A stretch of 64,000 nucleotides of DNA from positions 7,626,001 through 7,690,000 of the forward strand of contig CAJFCV020000001.1 of the NCBI GenBank assembly GCA_904066235.2, in the 5' to 3' direction. The stretch is from Bursaphelenchus xylophilus. Its lineage: Eukaryota; Nematoda; Chromadorea; Rhabditida; Aphelenchoididae. Positions within the stretch are counted from its first letter, which is position 1. Every line of letters begins with the position of its first letter. The notes under the pieces were generated by a model, which worked only from the letters and a program-made list of their open reading frames with translations, ran no database searches and was not told the origin of the DNA. Shown here piece by piece: positions 15,001 to 24,792 of the stretch. Position numbers and translations under genes: made by a program.

Positions 15001-15988
15001 TGTTATAGGTAATCCGCGCTCAAGATGCCATTGATTCCCTAAAAGAATTCATGGCTTGCCTTGACGGGGGAGATGAAAAACATCAGCTGGAAAAGAAATG
15101 GCAGTTTATTAGCCAAAGTGTTACTACCGACGCTTTCGAACTGGCTGAGGCTCTCAGAATTTTGATCGAACCAACAAAAGCCTCCAAATTTCAGTTAGTT
15201 TTAAAAAATTTTTATAAGACGTTTTTAGGGGGGATTATCGATCAGGAAAACGTCTTAATATGCGCCGATTGATCCCCTATATTGCCAGTAATTATCAAAA
15301 GAACAAAATTTGGATGAGAAGAACAAAGCCCGCCAAGCGAACGGTTCATGTCTGCTTGGCAATCGACGATTCTTACAGTATGAGAGAGAATATGATGACT
15401 GAGGTAGGTATCGCAAGCCGAATATTGCATTTTCAGATCACCTGTCAAACGGTATGCCTTTTGGAAAAGTCATTCAAACAACTGGAAATCGGACAAGTCA
15501 GTATTTGCAAGTTCGGAATGGATGTGGAAATGTTGTGTGGAAGTGCCGAACTAAGTGATATGGATGTGGTGGGACCCTCCCTCCTCAAGAACCTTCAATT
15601 CTCTCAAACCAAAACTGATTTACAAGCTTTACTGGTTAAGATGGGGGAGTTCTTTGGATCCTCACGACAAGTCTCAGAGGCCTCTCATCAGTTGTTAATC
15701 ATCATCGGCGATGGGCGAGGAGCTATGGTGAATGGAGCTGAACCCATAAAGAATCAAGTCCAACATCTTGTGAACAATGGAGTCACCACTTTGTACTTGA
15801 TTGTGGACAATCCCACTTCTTCGGTGTTCTCGATGAAGGTGGCCAACAGAGTTTCCGAGAAGATGCAGCTCTCCAATTACATGGATTTGTTTCCCTTTTC
15901 TTTCTACAGTGTTGTTCAGAATGCGGCAGTGATCCCTTTGGCCGTATCCGAAGCTCTTAAGCAGTGGATGGATGCCCTGATGTTGTAG
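60..15988 (+). CDS. MDN1: Midasin (Rea1/MDN1), 5' end outside the window
   Basis: Giant AAA+ ATPase that strips assembly factors from pre-60S ribosomes in the nucleus. Visible part: 28 exons, about 3067 aa to the TAG. It opens inside an AAA module (LSKALRNRFTEIW, base 60), then a complete AAA with Walker A GMPGSGKSS (about 712-738) and Walker B VLLDEMNLA, then a degenerate AAA (GPASCGKEK; VLIKDVN). A long helical linker follows, then an Asp/Glu-rich tract (about 11870-14750) and a C-terminal MIDAS domain starting RRLIPYIAS with metal motif DDSYS and later GDG. Exon ends in order: 253, 287-803, 876-1415, 1450-1518, 1564-1896, 1933-2285, 2322-2432, 2474-3022, 3059-3239, 3278-3399, 3458-3707, 3740-4065, 4110-4452, 5802-6365, 6398-6608, 6644-6913, 6957-7513, 7546-8013, 10657-10902, 10941-11212, 11279-11597, 11636-12110, 13876-14527, 14562-14754, 14794-14970, 15009-15193, 15229-15403, 15437-15988. 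The join 8013/10657 is the least certain. The intron at 12111 appears to use a GC donor. Confidence 0.95.
4471..5525. mobile_element. TA-flanked fold-back element in midasin intron
   Basis: Inverted arms of roughly 115 bp (about 4471-4586 and 5408-5525). The right end reads CAGGGTGGGGCATC inward and the left end is the decayed CGGAGTGGGGCATC. TA lies outside both ends (4469-4470, 5526-5527), as in Tc1/mariner insertions. The interior holds short GAATATGAA/CTGACT repeats at 4720-4845, the same repeats inverted at 5237-5365, and a tandem duplication of about 110 bp at 5010-5220. No transposase is visible. Confidence 0.75.
5535..5781. mobile_element. 247-bp TA-flanked MITE
   Basis: Terminal inverted repeats of about 95 bp start CAGTGAGGGAC and end GTCCCTCACTG, with TA at 5533-5534 and 5782-5783. 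This is the Tc1/mariner non-autonomous pattern. It ends 20 bp before the exon acceptor at 5801, so the branch-point region of this midasin intron is now transposon-adjacent. Confidence 0.85.
8553..8703. mobile_element. CAGTCTGTCGGG MITE, copy 1
   Basis: About 150 bp with terminal inverted repeats CAGTCTGTCGGGAAAATAA. The interior is GC-rich and itself nearly palindromic (CGCGCCTCGGAATCGCCCATC). Related copies lie at 12770 and 25086, and a fragment at about 49003. TA flanks the fuller copies. Confidence 0.8.
9127..10616. mobile_element. Long-TIR palindromic element with 5-bp target duplication
   Basis: 1490 bp. Arms of about 575-580 bp (9127-9708 and about 10036-10616) are nearly identical inverted copies around a loop of about 325 bp. 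Ends are CACAGCATTCC and its complement. Direct repeats AGACA at 9122-9126 and 10617-10621 look like a 5-bp target duplication. No transposase reading frame is visible. It sits 40 bp upstream of the next midasin exon. Confidence 0.8.
12770..12924. mobile_element. CAGTCTGTCGGG MITE, copy 2
   Basis: Best-preserved copy: TCAGTCTGTCGGG at one end, CCCGACAGACTGA at the other, with TA outside both. The GC-rich interior matches copy 1. Confidence 0.8.
13019..13775. mobile_element. Fold-back element with a tRNA-like module in each arm
   Basis: Arms (about 13019-13270 and 13500-13775) are inverted copies; the left arm lacks about 45 bp present in the right. Each arm carries GTGGCCGAGAGGT or GTGGCCGAGTGGT (A-box of Ser/Leu tRNA type), and the right one also a clear GGGTTCGAC B-box. 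tRNA-like spans: 13186-13255 (+) and 13505-13573 (-). These are tRNA-derived repeats, not functional tRNA genes: the arms do not pair well. Confidence 0.7.
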
Positions 15989-16012
15989 ATGTTTTTGTTG
16001 TTACTTGTTGTT

Positions 16013-17204
16013 CTATTTGTTGAATTTATTTGTTAATGAAATTATTGTTGAGCAAATAAGAAGTGTGGGAATTGAGAAATGCAATTGGGCGTGACTGTTG
16101 GAGACCAATTTAACTCTGTTTTTGGTCGAGTGTTCTAAACGAGCAATTGTTTGGGTTGAAAGACTCACGTTGGTTTAGGAATTGATAGTAAACATAGAAG
16201 CCGGTCGCATCGAAGATATCATTCGTCTTGAATTGCATTCGAAAATAGCTGGATTCGCTTTGGATTGGGTCCTTTGGAGGTCTATTGGAGCCACAAAACC
16301 TTCGATTTGTTCGATCTACCGTTTTGTAATTACTGAACAAAACAAAGTCACTGTGAGTGGTATCCTCGCATCTAAATGAATGCAATATTTTTTTAGACAC
16401 TTACTGTCCATATCCTTCAACATCAAAATATTGAAAATGGATCACAACAATCTGGCCAGGCTGTCCGTTGAAAGTATATTCACAATCCAAGTTCCGGGGA
16501 TAAAACCCTGGATGATTTGGACTCCAAACTTGGCCTGCGGTCGCGTTGTCTCCGTAAAATGCAAACGAACAATCTAAGACGAGAGTCTTTAACGTAAGAT
16601 TTTGGTTACCCCCGGTACTCTTAACTGAAGCCCCGTCGTTGTATTGTCTACCGTAACCCTTCATGAAAGAATACTTCAGTTTAAAACCCATTGAAGCTGG
16701 GATTGGAAGGGGAATGTCCCTCACATTCAACTCCATCGTCAACAGATTCTGTGTCGATATTAAAGGTGCCGGCAATTCCTTTCCACAGAAGTCTTGAACT
16801 TTTGACATCCTTGATCCCACTAGAACATGAATCGAGAGATGGGTCCCTTCTTCGCATCTACAATCTCAATTTCGTTTACTTTATTAATACCTCTTGGATG
16901 TGTTGGCATCAGAAAGATGGAAATCAATGAAACTGATCTGAACATGTTCGTCTGGAGCCCCGAGAAATAGAAATTGGCATCTGTAACTGGCCATAGATGT
17001 CGAATAATAGTGACTGCTGATTATCAGGCCAAAATTCCCTCCTTCTGGATTTACCCTAGAACCTTCATTTTCATGCAGATCCTCCACCAATTGTCCTTGT
17101 ACGTATTGGCCTTGGACATTTTTGGAAAGAATTCTTACTGGACATTGTGTCTCGCTAAATGCAACAAGCAAATATAAGAAGATACCGATGACGGAGATGA
17201 ACAT
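16013..17204 (-). CDS. Secreted or membrane-anchored CUB-domain protein
   Basis: Four exons (17204-16891, 16857-16405, 16371-16169, 16134-16013), 363 aa. The N-terminus is a signal peptide ([20 protein letters not shown]). Two CUB-like domains follow; paired cysteines and the stretches [30 protein letters not shown] and [10 protein letters not shown] are typical. The last exon ends in a hydrophobic stretch ([17 protein letters not shown]), which could be a GPI-attachment signal or a short membrane anchor. If the last intron is retained the protein instead ends at 16110 without it. CUB proteins bind partners outside the cell, and nematode members act at synapses and in matrix; I cannot assign this one to a named gene. 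Its stop lies 24 bp from the midasin stop on the other strand, so the two 3' UTRs must overlap. Confidence 0.8.
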
Positions 17205-17354
17205 GAAAGGAAACGGCCTCCTCCTTCGCTTTTGACTTCCACTTTAGGCCCGTTTCCGAAGGCCCTCGCTTACTCAATTTGGTTTCGGCCAAGGCCATTT
17301 CCGCTTCCAGACGGCCAAAAAGAATTTTATCATACTCCAAATAAAGTTTATTTA

Positions 17355-18571
17355 TCACTTTTTATCTTTGGGGAGGTTCAAGGACTTGTCGAAGTCGCTG
17401 GTCGGCATCCCTCCCTTCATAGTCTTGTAGTCGTCGCGTTCTCGAGCTACAGCGCCCTTGGCCATGATCTCATCGGTTCGGTTCGCTTCCATTACTTTCG
17501 GTCTTCTTTTGTTGAAGGAATCATCATTCTCTTCCTTCTTCTGCAAAAATATTTAATAGAAACAGCAAACTTCAAAAAGGCCCCAGGAGCTCGTAATATA
17601 ATTCGTATCTCGCATTGCCATGGCCGAAAAGCGTGGCCGAGCATCATTGCCGAAAAAATTTGAATTTACCCGGAACCCCTCTTATATTATGTACTATTAC
17701 GTGTTACGTACACTGCCCTCCTTTCCATCGGAAACACAGGAATCCGTATTCTCTTTCCGGGATTTGGACTTGTGTTTCCCACTCTTCCCAGACTTCTGAC
17801 TCTTCATTGACGATGGTTGGGTTTTCATGCTCTTTATTGAACCCTCTTTCTCATCTTTCTTGTTCTGGTTATTTGGGTTGGCCTCTGCTTTCTTGACCAA
17901 AGATCCATTTACTACGCCCAAAGGGTCGCCGGGGCTATTCATAGCTGGAGAAGTCGGACATTTGGGGCGCTTGTTTGGGCCTAAATACGTATAACTAAAC
18001 TAACAGGGGAAGCACTCCAAGTGCGACGCTCAGATTTTGATGAAACCTGGCACAAATTTAGAATAATTTTTTCTAAGGTATATGCGATAATCCTAGCTCG
18101 CGCTTTGCAGAAACAAAAAGGATAATGTTTCTACAAAAAATCAAATTTTTCCGCACGAAACTGCCAAAGTTATGGCCAAAAAGCGCTTTTCTCTCTGACC
18201 GCTCTCCACGTTTAGCGTGCTCTTTCGGCGGCAAAGATCGTTTGATATCTCGGCGGCGCCCGCAAAGCGCGAGCTAAAACTTTCAGGAATTGATATTTAG
18301 TTAATGCCCGACGTGTGTGCAAAATTTAAAGAAAATCTGAACGTCGCACTTGGAGTACTCCCCGTGTAAGCAAAGCGTTACCTGCTTTCTTTCTACAACA
18401 TTGAACCGTGAATTGGACATAAATCAAACAGACCACCAGCAATATGACACTCAAGGAGTCCTTCCAAAGAGACCTGGCTGAGAGCAGACTCAAGAATGGT
18501 GCACAATCCATGGAAGTCCGCGTCCAACCGATCACCAGAAACGATACATTCGAATAAGAAACAACTACCAT
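17355..18571 (-). CDS. Small single-pass membrane protein with a Lys/Ser-rich tail
   Basis: Three exons (18571-18382, 17980-17712, 17540-17355), 214 aa from the first in-frame ATG; a later ATG at 18511 gives 194 aa. One transmembrane segment (SVILLVVCLIYVQFTVQCC, residues about 41-59) is followed by RKK and a long Lys/Ser/Asn-rich tail, so the tail is probably cytosolic. The C-terminus (GGMPTSDFDKSLNLPKDKK) looks conserved in style but I do not recognise the family. AATAAA follows the stop. Intron 1 carries a Harbinger-like MITE. It is transcribed divergently from the small membrane gene that starts at 18634, 60 bp away. Confidence 0.6.
18004..18366. mobile_element. Harbinger-like MITE, copy 1
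   Basis: Ends CAGGGGAAGCACTCC and GGAGTACTCCCCGTG, with internal TIR continuing AAGTGCGACG. TAA flanks both ends (18001-18003, 18367-18369). The copy at 42858 is flanked by TTA instead. A 3-bp TWA duplication is characteristic of PIF/Harbinger elements. Confidence 0.7.
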
Positions 18572-18633
18572 CAAATCATTTTTTGAAAATTTATCTACGC
18601 CGAATCAAAGTCAGTCTTCACAAAGTCCTCACC

Positions 18634-20284
18634 ATGATTTGGTCGGTATTTATGCTTATTCTTTCTCCAATTATCGTTTCCATTTATACGATCATGTTCT
18701 GCACAAAACCAGCAAGCATGTCGGATAAAAATTTTGAGGATACAGGTAATGCGATATAAATAAATATGTACATACAATACAAATTAGAGATTCAAAGTGC
18801 CGTCTTCAAAGCAAGTAGAGAGCAAAGAAAGAAACAAAAAAAGAAGAGGACCACCAGACAAATCAGGGAAGAAATGACCAATGTGAGTATGAGTGAAAAG
18901 TAGGGAGCCGTCAACTTGACGCGTCAACCACGTTATCAAATGGTCGTTACTATATATTGCTGATTTCGAAAATCTTACTCATTTCTTCTGTTGGGGAAAG
19001 GGACGGTTGGGAAAAAAGACGATTGGGGAAAAGTCCGATTGGGCGCGTCTCCACATTTCGGAGGACAACTCGGGTCGCGACACTTCGGGTCAACGACATT
19101 TCGGGTCAACGATACCGTTTAATATTTTCGCTTCGGGACTGGGAAAAAAGAATTTTTTGGTGAATTTGAACAAAATTTTTAAATGTTTTCGCGTCGGGAC
19201 TTGGAAAAAATGATTTTTTGGAGAATTGAGGTTTATTTTTTAATTTTTTTAGGAAAATAGTGTATATAAACGACGAGCAAATAAGAAAATCGTATCCATT
19301 GTTTGTTTTTAACTGGATGCACGGGATTCTTAAAAATCAAATTCTCCAAAAAAAATCCTTTTTCCCAAGTCCTGAAGCGAAAACATTTCAAAAACTTTTC
19401 AAATTCTCAAAAAAATTCTTTTCCCCAAGTCCCGAAGCGAAAACATTTCAAAAACTTTTCAAATTCACCAAAGAATTCTTTTTTTCCAGTCCCGAAGCGA
19501 AAATATTAAACGGTATCGTTGACCCGAAGTGTCGCGCGCGACCCGAGTTGTCCCTGACCCGAAATGTCCTTACGCGTAACGCCCGATTGGGGAAACCGAA
19601 AAGTATTATTTTTCTTCCATGAAAATGTCGAAGTTAGGATGATCGAGGGTGCTGATTTCGAAAATGACACTCATTTCTTGATTCTTACTTTTTTCCTTAA
19701 GTAGTACTGTAAAGTAGTAATTTTTGATTTTTTCATAAATACTGGATTTAGGGGTTTTCGAGGGTGCTGATTTCGAAAATCATGTTCATTTTTTCTGGTT
19801 GTTTTTTTTCTTAAGCAGTACTGTTAAGTAGTATTTTTTTTAGTTTCCAAAAATACTGGATTTGGGGGTTTTGGAAGGTGCTGGTCTCGAAAATTATATT
19901 AACTTTTCCTCTAGTACTAAATAGTGCTATCTGACACTATGTAGTACGAGGTGTAAATTTGGCCTTTCGTTGTTAGTGGTGTTGTTCTGGTCCTTAGTAC
20001 TCCTATTTTCACCTCGTACTACATAATTACTATGCCTGCCCGCAATCGTGGGACACAGAACGGACTCGCAGAAGTCGGATCGATGTGTTCCCGCAAACGG
20101 TTGCTCGCAAGCTTGGTCCCGCCGTAAAAAGTGAACGCAAACTTCTTTTCAGGACACATTTGAAGAACATCAGCCAGTAGTAAGAGTTGCCAAGAGATCG
20201 GCAGAAATCAGGAACAAACACAAGGTACCTAGAGACCGAACCGAATACAAAACCTTCCAATCAGAGAGCAGCTTTACCGATTAA
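18634..20284 (+). CDS. Small single-pass membrane protein with a basic tail
   Basis: Three exons (18634-18745, 18788-18882, 20153-20284), 112 aa, all junctions in phase. The N-terminus is one hydrophobic segment (SVFMLILSPIIVSIYTIMFC) that can act as signal anchor, followed by a strongly basic stretch (REQRKKQKKKRTTRQ) and a polar tail ending SESSFTD. No family recognised. Its second intron is 1270 bp of repeats. It forms a head-to-head pair with the gene at 17355-18571, and both encode short TM proteins with Lys-rich tails, which suggests a shared promoter region but not necessarily shared ancestry. Confidence 0.6.
18883..20152. repeat. Repeat-filled intron: fold-back plus tandem array
   Basis: About 19023-19150 and 19487-19595 are inverted arms (both carry CGGGTCAACGATACCG in opposite senses). 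Between them a unit of about 57 bp containing GAAGCGAAAACATTTC is repeated two to three times. From about 19640 to 19960 a unit of about 110 bp with TTAAGTAGTACTG and GGTGCTGATTTCGAAAAT recurs three times; diverged copies occur at about 20950, 21890, 43690 and around 44380/47730. Confidence 0.65.
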
Positions 20285-20316
20285 ATAACATTATATTATT
20301 CGGAACCGTTTTCTGA

Positions 20317-20568
20317 TCAAACAACTGAATGATTCCTTGAAGAATTCCTACTTCGACTTCGTTTGAGCAAAGAAGACCTCACGAATTGTTTGGAACAGAG
20401 AACTTTGAAGGTGACCTCGGTGTCATAATTATCCTTTACCCGTGAGTCCGTTGTCAACGTAGATCGTTTCCTGCGATGAGTCCAAGGTAATCCGAATCCG
20501 AATAGGCTTTGGCATGGGCAGAGGAATGTGCAGATGGCTTGAAAGAAAATGAAGATGTAGAGTCGTAG
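20317..20568 (-). CDS. Possible terminal exon of the receptor gene at 22462-24792
   Basis: An 84-codon stretch is open from a good acceptor (GGTTTCAG) to a TGA, in the phase (0) required by the receptor's last certain donor at 22462. It would add 83 aa, first hydrophobic and Cys-containing (IFIFFQAICTFLCPC), then Arg/Ser-rich (LLKRSRSRNSSRNHS), acceptable for a cytosolic receptor tail. Its stop would lie 32 bp from the stop of the small membrane gene on the other strand, matching the tight convergent spacing seen elsewhere. It has no ATG of its own. The 1.9-kb intron implied is full of repeats, so this link is an inference. Confidence 0.35.
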   Translation of the reverse strand, partial: LRLYIFIFFQAICTFLCPCQSLFGFGLPWTHRRKRSTLTTDSRVKDNYDTEVTFKVLCSKQFVRSSLLKRSRSRNSSRNHSVV

Positions 20569-21127
20569 CTGAAACCGAGGCTTTCTTTTTATTTAAACGG
20601 GTTTTATGGATAATCAATACACGAGATTATGCAATGCGCTATTATTTTCTTCTTGAAAAATCTATTCCAAACAGTTGTCAGTTCACCTAGAATTTTTCCG
20701 AACGTACCCGAGATTTCGGATATATACCCGCGTGTTGAATATATCCGAATTTTCCGAACCCTACGCATAGCGCCATGTCGCATCACCGCCGAGAAAATGA
20801 ATTGTGGGCACCACGACACTTCCGGAATGGCGGAATAGTGACATTTCCGGAATAGCGGAAAAGTGACACTTCCGGAACCGGGAAAGAATCAAAGATAAGG
20901 CTTAGACCTATCATCTGAACCATCTGAATGGATTTATTGTTATTAATGAAAAAAATTTTGTTATTTTTTCTGGTTGTTACTTTTTTCTTATGTAGTAATG
21001 TTAAAAAGTAATTTTTTGAAAATTTTCCAAAAACATTCGATTTGGGGTTTTCGAGGTTGCTTATTTTGAAAATCATGTTCATTTTTTCTGCACTTTACTA
21101 GCTCGCGACCTAGGTCGTGACTGACTA

Positions 21128-21852
21128 GGGAAGCGTACAAACGAACCCTCACCAAATGGCAAGTGTTATACACCATTGGAAAGCCCTTGAAAAATGGTGA
21201 AAGGTACCATTTTCATTTTTTGCAGAATGCCTCAGGGCAAAAAATTATAAACGGTTGATTTGTCCCTTAAGTAGTTACAATATCTGCTGTGGGGCAAAAT
21301 AAATCTTATTTCAAAACGCTAAATGGTAAATATTGCTACTAGGTTGGCCTAAGAATCATTATGAAGTTTGGCGCTTGCCAGTAAAACCATTTTACTTTAT
21401 GATATTTACTGGTTTTAAACACCCATAATGTGAAAAAACACTTTTCACTTTTTTTAATTTTGAAAAACATGTAAGTTTGGTGGTTTTAATCGTAATCGAG
21501 CGTTTTCTAGAAAAATTAAAACGTTTGTAAAAGTTTAACTCAAATATTATCCGAACTGTAAGAACGCAAAACTTTTTTGCCCAGCTGGGAATCGAACCTG
21601 GCTTGGTTTGGCTTATCAGCCTGCTCAGCAACCACTGCACTATTGAATCAACCCTCTTCGAGGATTTTTATCCGCTCAAGACAAAGAAAGATTTTTGTTG
21701 CGAAATGACCTAAAAATAATAAAATCTACAGTATGTCGTCGCGGAAAGGCATTCTGCAAAAAATGAAAATGGTACCTTTCATCATTTTTCAAGGGCTTTC
21801 CAATGGTGTATATCACTTGCCATTTGGTGAGGGTTCGTTTGTACACTTCCCT
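21128..21852. mobile_element. Fold-back element GGGAAG family, copy 1 (carries a tRNA-like insert)
   Basis: Arms of about 110 bp (21128-21240 and 21745-21852) with ends GGGAAGCGTACAAACGAACC and its complement; TA lies outside. Compared with the copy at 53421-53848 it has an extra segment of about 120 bp at about 21573-21692 that contains a tRNA-like sequence on the minus strand (A-box TAGTGCAGTGG, B-box GGTTCGATTCC). Confidence 0.7.
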
Positions 21853-22014
21853 AGTGAGGTCAAGAAGGTTGCCTAAAATTACCCGAAAATGGTCTCAATG
21901 ATCCAGTATTTTTAGAAAAGTTTCAAAAAATTACTTTTTCACACTACTACATAAGAAGAAAGTAACAATCAGAAAAAATGAACATGATTTTCGAACTCAT
22001 TTTGTACAGGGGGG

Positions 22015-22320
22015 TCACATTTGCGGGCAGCTGAGACATTTGCGGGCAACCGGAAAAAACAATCACACAGATTGTATTGGAACTGTTGCCCGCAAATGTC
22101 GGCTGCCCGCAAATGTCGGCAAATTTCCAAAATATCATAGTAATTTTTCCACCTCCACCCTGTTACCCTCACAATCAGGTGTCGGTTGCCCGCAAATGTC
22201 GACCCTGCCCGCAAATGTCCCAGGCTGCCCGCAAATGCCGGTGCTGGCCGCAAATGTCGGCTGCCCGCAAAGTGGCTGCCCGCAAAGTGGTTGCCCGCAA
22301 GTGTGCGCCCGCCCCTCCGC
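22015..22320. repeat. Array of a GCCCGCAAATGTCGG-like unit
   Basis: About ten imperfect copies of a 16-18-bp unit based on GCCCGCAAATGTCGGCT, two of them inverted at 22020-22055. It lies in the intron following the receptor exon ending at 22462, and a single unit recurs near 20036. GC content is far above the surroundings. Spacing is irregular, unlike CRISPR. Confidence 0.75.
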
Positions 22321-22461
22321 CGAATGCTTGATAACCATAAAAATATGTACATAAGTATCCTCTTTTCCATCATCAAGATTCATAATAAAGCGTTTAAGAT
22401 TGGTGTGATGACCTTTAACCCGAATAAACGATTTGACTTCAGAAGTAACGACTGTTCTTAC

Positions 22462-24792
22462 CTTCCGTCTGATTGTGGGAGTTCTAACAGCCACTAATAT
22501 CGGATTGAACAAAGGATCAACGAAAGAGGCCATCCTTGTCCACTGATACAGCGTGGCCATGTTGGCAATCCCAGCTCTGTCGTCCACCCAGAACACCGCG
22601 ATCTCGATGAAACTCTGCCCGGAAACGGAGACGAAGAAAGCGCCGATGGACAACAACAAGGTGTTGAAGAGGGTCTCTCTCCTTCGATGGGGACTTTGTT
22701 CTCTCAATCCACTACTTAGAAAGTCGTGTTGGGAACTGACTACTCTCCAATGATATACCACAGTCAGGGTAAATACAATAATCGAAGCCAGCAGAAAGGT
22801 CAACGTGAATAAAGTGTGGCCTCTCAGAAGGTAGACTCCAAATGTGTGGAAGATTGCCACTCGATCACAACGCTCTCCGATCTCGATGTAATCGGATTTT
22901 GGTTGACTAAAGGAGGTCCTGATTACTTTCTTTTCTCCTTACTTTTCCGAGCACTTCAAGGATCCCGTGTGTTTCTTTAATTGGGAGAAAAGATGATCCA
23001 AATTAATGATTGCTGAGAATTGTAGTGCAGAAAAGATGACATGAGTGACAATCAAGAAGATCCAGACACACGAGAAGACCGAGATCACGCACTTCTTCGA
23101 TAATTTGATCGCTTTTCCGGACATGGATCTGTTGATTACAACTAAAACAAGGACAAGGAGGTGAGTTAGACCGAGAAGGGATCCGTTCTGGGCCAGGGAG
23201 AATAAAGTCTCCTGCACTAAGTGTTTCAAAAATTCTATCGGGGCAAAGAGTTGAGCCTGGAGAGTCTCGGCGACATCAAGAGGAACATCGGTCGAGTATT
23301 GGATCTGAAAGTAACTTTGGAGTTCCCTCAATTGATAACTCACCTCGTCGATTCCAAGGAATGGAAGATCCGTGAAGAAATCGGCAAAGAGGCAAATAAA
23401 AGAGGCCACGAATAAGACATTGGAGAAGAGGATGTTGAAGATGAACAGGATCGTCGCCGTCGAGAGGTGTTTCCGGGTTTGTACTAGTAATATGGAGAGA
23501 ACGAAGGTGTTTATAGAAACTCCTGTGAGAAGACCTAGCTCGATCTTTAATCCCAGCCAGGCCATGTATCCAAGGTTTTGGAATCCGCTGTAATTTGTAC
23601 TAATTACTACCATTAAGACCTACTTTTGTGTCTCAATGTCCAAACTATCATAGACTCCAGCATCCACGGGGTTGCAGCTCTCCGCATTTACCACTGGAAT
23701 CTCGTCCAGCTGTATTTGCGTGCTCACGGAGCTGTTCGATTCATCAAAACTAAAGTTTCCGTTCTCGGCCACTTTACATTTGGCTGCCATGTCCAGTTTA
23801 TTTGACATTTTAACAGCCGCCATCGCAAAATGTTGCAGCAGTAATCTTGTTTTTAGTACTAGATACGGTAACTGGCTGTAACTGTTTACGGCTCTCTTCA
23901 CAAGAACACTGAATTCATATACAATTTAGAAGAATCTAAGGAGCAAACCTCATGATGTTCATAAATATGGTATCATTGGCCAAAGCCTGGCCAATTGTGA
24001 GTGAATGTTTGGAATATTCATCCACGAATGCGGAATATGGCTGACACAATCGCGAAAATCGAGCGAAGAAAGCTCTAGGTCTGAGCAAATACACTTGCTG
24101 TTGTAATGTGCATTTCTAGAGGGATATAATAATAACCAGTGCTGCTTACATTTCTGATCAAATCTAGACTGTAAGAGCTACTTTCCACTGAATATTCCAC
24201 GTGACATCTTTTGTAAACGTCTTGATAATGCAATATGGCACTGTTACATATTACACTGTAAATATTTTTATATTTAGTAATCAGAAAAAAGAACGTACGA
24301 GCGATGCTCGTTTTCCTTTTCGTATATTATCCTGAATAGATCAGCATGACCGGACAGATGAAAGCGGCCGATGTCATCAGTCCTGTGACAAACCACGGCA
24401 AAGGCAGCTCTCAGGAGATCCAACTGGAAATCCCTTTTAAACTCAATGTTCTGATGACTCTGGGTGTACCGATTGATGTCACAAAAGCCCAGAGATCTCA
24501 TAAACCAGATCAGACCCTCATATCTTCGGCTCTGCATGGCTGCATCGTGCTTACGGTTGCATAAGATGGGATGTCGGATCAGATTATTCAACTGAAAGCA
24601 TCCAAAATAAGGAGTATGGAAACACACCAATGGAGATTCCCTTCCTCTCATCACATCAAAATGGTTGTTGTCAGTACACAAAGTACCCAATCTCTCTTTG
24701 TCATCAAATGGAGAGACCCATTGATCCACTGGGAGGGCAGTCGAGATTAGAATAACATGTGAAAAGAGTAAACACAACTTAAATCGAGACAT
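22462..24792 (-). CDS. Seven-transmembrane receptor with a large secreted N-terminal domain (3' end uncertain)
   Basis: Seven in-phase exons (24792-24299, 24255-24150, 24115-23949, 23908-23624, 23587-23344, 23304-22943, 22906-22462), 701 aa to the last certain donor. It starts with a signal peptide (MSRFKLCLLFSHVILIS, cleavage near ALPVD), then about 370 residues of extracellular sequence with many cysteines (TLCTDN, LVCFHTPYFGCF, YKRCHVEY, NKCTL) and N-glycosylation sites (NGNFS, SNSS). Seven hydrophobic helices follow: GLLTGVSINTFVLSILLV, ILFIFNILFSNVLFV, GLTHLLVLVLVVINR, VWIFLIVTHVIFSALQF, LTFLLASIIVFTLTVVY, LLLSIGAFFVSVSG and the seventh with DPLFNPIL. NR-S after helix 3 replaces DRY, and DPLFNP stands for the helix-7 NPxxY region, so this is rhodopsin-like in outline but atypical. 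Ligand unknown. An upstream in-frame start at about 24894 is possible but would mask the signal peptide. Confidence 0.75.

Noticed and set aside
17232..17663. 144-codon plus-strand open frame
   Set aside because: It is the antisense shadow of the last exon and intron of the minus-strand membrane gene.
22015..22320. CRISPR-like array
   Set aside because: Eukaryotic context, irregular spacing, no unique spacers of constant length, units partly inverted.
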